Source: Micropterus salmoides (taxonomy: Eukaryota; Chordata; Actinopteri; Centrarchiformes; Centrarchidae). From it: a stretch of 64,000 nt of DNA. The translations under genes were made by a program, and so were the position numbers. Where the stretch lies: positions 20,166,992 to 20,230,991 of the forward strand of contig NW_024044681.1 in the NCBI RefSeq assembly GCF_014851395.1, written 5' to 3'. Below the pieces are notes generated by a model. The model did not search any database, was not told the DNA's origin, and saw nothing but the letters and a program-made list of their open reading frames with translations. Below, piece by piece: positions 59,640-64,000 of the stretch. Each line of letters begins with the position of its first letter. The stretch's first letter is position 1.

Positions 59640-62120
59640 TTCCCAGATTAAAACAGATTTAGCCATTCTGTACACAAAGGGAAGATCCTTAAGACATTGA
59701 ACTGAAGAGAAACTGAGCATGTTGCCATTTCAATATCCTTTATAGCACCCGATAGAAAAGCTTTCTCTGTCAGGTGCAAAATACGTATCACAGTGCCACG
59801 ACTGTCAGAGGGCATCCCCCTGCTGAATGTTCCTGTTAAAAACTTAATAGAGGATTTGCGGGGTTTATATTGTGCCTCTAAATTATGTAACACTTCCAGA
59901 AAAGACCCAAAGTTGATCTTTCAGGACTGAAACCCAATCAGCATCATATCACTGAACACCCCTCACATCTGTTTATCCACAGGTCAGTGAAGTAGAGCAG
60001 CGTTAAGTGGATTGGGGGGGATCACATGTCATTTTTTCCACGACTGCAATGTAAGAACTTTAGCAGTTTAGCAGTTTTCTTTCTTTATCTTGTCTTATGC
60101 CAGAAAGTCATCCACCAGTGTGTGTGAGATGTTGTTGCAACAATGTGCTTAAAAGCTCAAACTGTTAAACATATTGGCTGTTCTAATGTTCAAAGTCCTG
60201 AATCCAGCCGGGGATATACCCTTCTCTGTTTCTACTTATTTAACTTTAAAAAGGAGAATAAAAGACATACATTCTGAACTCCTGTAATTTACAAAGAGAG
60301 ACTATTTGTTGTGTGTTGTTCCTGCCCACGTTGAAGTAAATCCTTGTAACACCACCACTGCTGGACAACAGATGGCAGAAAAAGTCCTGAGCGAATCAGA
60401 AGCTCCAACTCTGAAGAGGCAATGAATGCAAAAAGAGACAGTACTGTTGTGCTTGAGTTTTTTTATTGCAGGAACAAAGTGAAACACAAGACAAAAAGTT
60501 TAAATGACAGGTACATCCCTGTCATTTCTCCCTGGGCACCAGGGTTCACTTTGCATTGATAACAAAGCTGTTACTAACAAGAGGACTGATATTCAGCATT
60601 GTAACTTTTCTTCTTGATCTTTAAAGAGCCTTCCACTTAAAAATCCTTAGAAGAACAAAGCTATATATTTTTTTCCCTCGAGAATTCACAAAATACTAAA
60701 TTACTTACTGTAACAATTCAGAGTAGATAGATTTAAATTTGAAGCTGTCACTTGACAGTATAATACTGTAAATTCAATTCTTTCAGAGATGTGAGGTTGC
60801 AGGAATATCACGGCAGTCTGTTTTACCTTCTGCCAGATGAGCAGAAAAATGGAAATTATTTTACAATTAACCTCAACAGTGGAAGGCTATCTTTAATTAT
60901 CTGTGTCCTTAAAAATTAAATCAAGATGTGTGATGATATATAAGTATTGTTATTATCTGGATCTACATAAATATTGTTTTTAATGTAACTTTTTGTTGAA
61001 GACCTTGATTTGTTAAAGTTTGCTCTGTCAGCCAAAAAGAGTTTCCTGTCTGGTTATTTTTTCCAATAATAATTTCTCAATTGATTATCCAAAATATACA
61101 TTGTGGTAGAAGATGTTATCACTATCACCCACCCCTTTTATGAAAGATGGGTGTAAAGCATTTTGAATTTAAATGCTGACCATGATCTAAAGACTGTTCA
61201 ACTTTCCCTACGCAAAAAAAGAACTCTCATCGTATTTGGCCAAATCTTTTAGATACAACATCAGTACAAAATATAAGCCACTGGCACCTTAAAAGCTAAA
61301 ATATCATAACTGGTACTGGCCTTGAAAAGTCTGCACCAGTTGAACCCTGGGTGCAGGGAACTGAGGCGTGTTGTTGACAGGAAGGGCGCTGAGAGTGAAG
61401 CGAGGAGTAAATGTGGAGGTGGAAAGAGAGGTGTGAGGTAAAGACAGTGATAAACTGGCAGAGAGTCAGAGGGGAGAGCGAGAGGAAAACACAGCATTTC
61501 TTTTGTGAAGGTTTTGCCACGCTGCCTTTGTGTGCTGTTTGTCGAAAGGCCTATTGTTCCCTGTCGGTGTGTTTTGTTACCGTTGCTTATTTCAGCACCT
61601 CTGCTTCAAAGAGCTGAACGCTACCCCTCTGTTCTCATAATCCCCCCCTCCGACTCACTGACCGGACCACGTACACAGCAGCAGGGGGAATTTTTTAAAT
61701 ATTAACAGCAGATAACATACTGAGGCATCTTAAATGTGACGTCTCTAGACCGTTACTGGAATACCCCTAGAGACATTAAGCCATTAAAAAAAATCTAATT
61801 AAATAATAAACAATATTAAGATTAAAAAAGAAGTCATCCTCTGAGGTATCTGTTGTTTGCATGGTGGAGTCCCCCCTCACACGAGCACTGACTGTTTGAC
61901 GCACAGTTTGAATCCTTCAACACTGTAAATGCAAACTTCACTGTGGATTGCACCATCAGTGAAGTCTGTCTCTTCTGAATCAAACATTTTAATCCAGGTC
62001 TCCAAACTCTTTGTCCTTGGTGAGAGCAGTGGTGACGGCGAGACGGATGAATGACGTGCTGGCTGCACTTTGACACTGTACAGATGATGTGTTGAGCGTA
62101 TGAGTGGAGGAAAGTGTAGA
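59640..62120. other. Intergenic / 3' UTR DNA between liat1 and the AIFM gene
   Basis: The two genes converge here. No further exon is visible. The minus-strand frames at 61834-62076 lie directly past the AIFM stop and are most simply its 3' UTR. A plus-strand AATAAA near 60256 could end a long liat1 3' UTR, but nothing proves it. Confidence 0.5.
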
Positions 62121-63707
62121 TCAGGACAATTGCAACCAGCTCAGGTCATCTGATCTGTCAGGAAGAGAAGAAAGAGAGGATATACATCATTTGACGCACC
62201 TGGTTAGCCCCAGTTTCTTCTCATGTATTGTCCTTACGTTCTAGTCACAGAGCTAAACATCCGATTATAAATCACTTGACGATGTCTGAAAAATCCACAA
62301 GGTTACTTTTGGCAACAAGCAACTTTTAACCTGTTAGCAAACAGTAGCTTATGTGCAGCAGTCACAGAGCAACATTATCATTCATTCAGTCATGTGTCTG
62401 GCCACTTGGTGAATAAAGTCCGATATTCACTCTCTTTCAGCTCTGTTTTTGGTCTCTGCCAGCTTGTCTAGCTCTTTAGCTGCTAAATGCTTCAGTGTGT
62501 TCACCAGCTAGTTGCAAGTCAACGTGTCTATTTGGTGTTTGGTGCCGAGCAGGTAGTGTACAGTGGGTTTTTAGAGCTTTCTAGCTAAAAATAGCTGCAG
62601 CCAAAAACAACTCTATGAGTCGTGAGAATGAACCGAAACAGTAAAGTTGTGGGCTGGACAGCTAAACAATGAGCTGAAACTCTAAAATGCCAAGGGGAGC
62701 TAAAGATTGGGGTGATAATTCATTGTTCATTGTTGTCACATTGTTAATTTGTACATTGTTATTATAAAAGTAGCTATTATAGCTGCTTTAACAACCACTG
62801 TTAAGAAGGTATTTCCAGAATCCTCTGACAATCTGGATGAAAATATATTCTGTCCAGTGCATGATAAAAAGGAATTTCCCGAGTTGTGTCCCCTTTTTTT
62901 CCAATGATGGCAACTAAAAATTGTATATATATATATATATATATATCTCATTGCTCAATCTGTACAGTGTGACCCAAAATTATTTTTTAAGATTAATATT
63001 TCAATATTTTGCTTGTGTTTTTCAAAAAGAGCAATATAATTTCCGGCTGCCTGGGCAGGAAATACAGTTGCAGCTTGAAACTTTTGATGCATATTGTCCC
63101 ATATCTTTCCCTTCATTTCCTGTCACTTCGCAAGACGTTTCAGTGGGACTTTGTTATATTATTATTTGTCAACTTCTTAATTTTTCTGGTACAAATGTGA
63201 CTTTATCATTTATGTCGATTGCAAGTCATCAGTCTGAGACTTGTTCCTGCAAATTCTGACTGTTAGAGATCCATAATAGGATACTTTGTTCCCCTTTGTT
63301 TGTTCACTATAAATAAAAATCTCTATGTGAACATACAACCATCCTTCAGATTATTCTTTACCAAAATCACCCAAAGATGGAAAGAAAAAAAAAAGAAGGA
63401 AAGAAAGTAGCATAAAAACAGACAGATTTTACATACTCAGCCTCTTTCCTCGTGATGACTTTTCCTGTTGCTAACCTCTCAGCTACTGCAGACACTGCTG
63501 GGTCGTAGTCTAGGCTAGCTGCTGCTATGACCTCATCATTCCTACAGGTAAAAAATGTTTTTAAAACATACATATTTGGGCATACAAGGAGTTACATTTT
63601 TTTCTGATCACAGCTGTGTTTCTTAACTTACTTCATGTAGAAAGCCAGGAACTTGTTGTCCTCAAACTTCCCTTTCATTACAATGTCAGTGTATCCCTCT
63701 CCATAGC
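62121..63707 (-). CDS. AIFM3-type oxidoreductase, last three coding exons (5' part outside window)
   Basis: AIFM3-type proteins (AIFM3/AIFL; fish also have AIFM4) carry an N-terminal Rieske 2Fe-2S domain and a FAD/NADH-dependent pyridine-nucleotide oxidoreductase domain. They are reported to act at mitochondria and in cell death. Three coding exons are visible on the minus strand: 63707-63632, 63541-63437 and 62154-62121. They read GYGEGYTDIVMKGKFEDNKF, LAFYMKNDEVIAAASLDYDP, AVSAVAERLATGKVITRKEA, then a last exon of eleven codons ending SDDLSWLQLS and a stop. This matches the AIFM3 C-terminus (FYTKGDEVIAVASMNYDP, then SWL near the end). Splice phases agree (1, 2, 2) and sites are GT-AG. Upstream exons lie beyond position 64000. 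Which paralogue it is cannot be settled from the C-terminus. Confidence 0.85.
62155..63436 (-). other. Last intron of the AIFM3-type gene
   Basis: About 1.28 kb, donor GTATGT, acceptor CCTGACAG. It holds an (AT)n run at about 62925-62947. Reading frames within it show no similarity I recognise. Confidence 0.7.
62923..62947. repeat. (AT)n microsatellite
   Basis: About twelve AT units; gives spurious Ile/Tyr runs in translation. Confidence 0.95.
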
Positions 63708-64000
63708 CTGCACACAACCAAAATAAAAAAGCACTGGTTACATTTAATGGCAATAAGTGGGGAAATGAGTAATATTTCAGGAATCAGTGTGTATAGTTTG
63801 TGCACAGAGTGCCAGAGCATTTTAAATTTGTCACTTATTCCCTTTGATTAAAGGGTCAAGTTAATGAGTTAGTTTTTGACTTGAACATATAAAATAACTT
63901 TACATGATCCATGGTCTACACACATACCCCACATCCGCACATGTGGGGTATGTGTCTATTTGTGCTGCAACAACATCAATCATGTGACCAAGGCCTCTCA

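Noticed and set aside
61834..62076. Minus-strand frames of 63 and 80 residues past the AIFM stop
   Set aside because: They follow the AIFM stop codon directly and have no recognisable domain; taken as 3' UTR.
1..64000. CRISPR arrays, operons, bacterial insertion sequences
   Set aside because: None seen; this is intron-containing vertebrate nuclear DNA.

Overview
The window is nuclear DNA of a ray-finned fish, most likely a percomorph teleost. The genes are split by GT-AG introns. The dispersed repeats (Tc1/mariner remnants, a (TTA)n-tailed retroposon, 'gacgcttttatccaa' repeats, GGGCTGGGCAAT-type MITEs) are ones I know from spiny-rayed fish genomes, and CA, CT and AT microsatellites are abundant. 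Six protein-coding genes, one microRNA and one tRNA can be supported.

Layout. 0.7-16.2 kb, minus strand: unc119 (lipid-binding trafficking chaperone; five coding exons, 13-kb first intron full of repeats). 21.1-23.2 kb, plus: cryba1 (beta-A1 lens crystallin) with a TATA promoter and non-coding first exon. 25.0-41.5 kb, plus: gosr1 (Golgi SNARE GS28; nine coding exons, one intron apparently U12-type). Inside the 9.7-kb sixth intron of gosr1, on the opposite strand, lies an array of about ten short, mostly phase-1 exon-like units (31.9-38.0 kb). They encode related Asn/Gly-rich repeats of about 35 residues. Some units are open and others are broken, and I do not recognise the family. 42.6-43.4 kb, minus: a two-hydrophobic-segment CD225/dispanin protein like TRARG1/TUSC5, tail-to-tail with gosr1. 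46.3 kb, minus: mir-22, with a polyadenylation signal of its presumed host transcript at 46.06 kb. 57.06 kb, plus: tRNA-Trp(CCA). 57.8-59.5 kb, plus: a two-exon gene resembling LIAT1 (C17orf97). 62.1-64 kb, minus: the last three coding exons of an AIFM3-type oxidoreductase that continues beyond the window.

The order unc119 / cryba1 / gosr1 / trarg1 / mir-22 / liat1 brings together genes that, as I recall, lie on human 17q11.2 and 17p13.3, which supports the identifications. The genes share no pathway; they are independently regulated neighbours. The remaining sequence (about 3-15 kb, 16.5-21 kb, 44-46 kb, 47-57 kb and 59.6-62 kb) is intron or intergenic DNA in which I see repeats but no convincing coding exon. 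The features most worth a second look are the antisense exon array in gosr1, the GC-AG and U12-type introns, the tryptophan-poor, cysteine-rich crystallin, and an orphan GC-rich promoter-like block at 52 kb upstream of mir-22.
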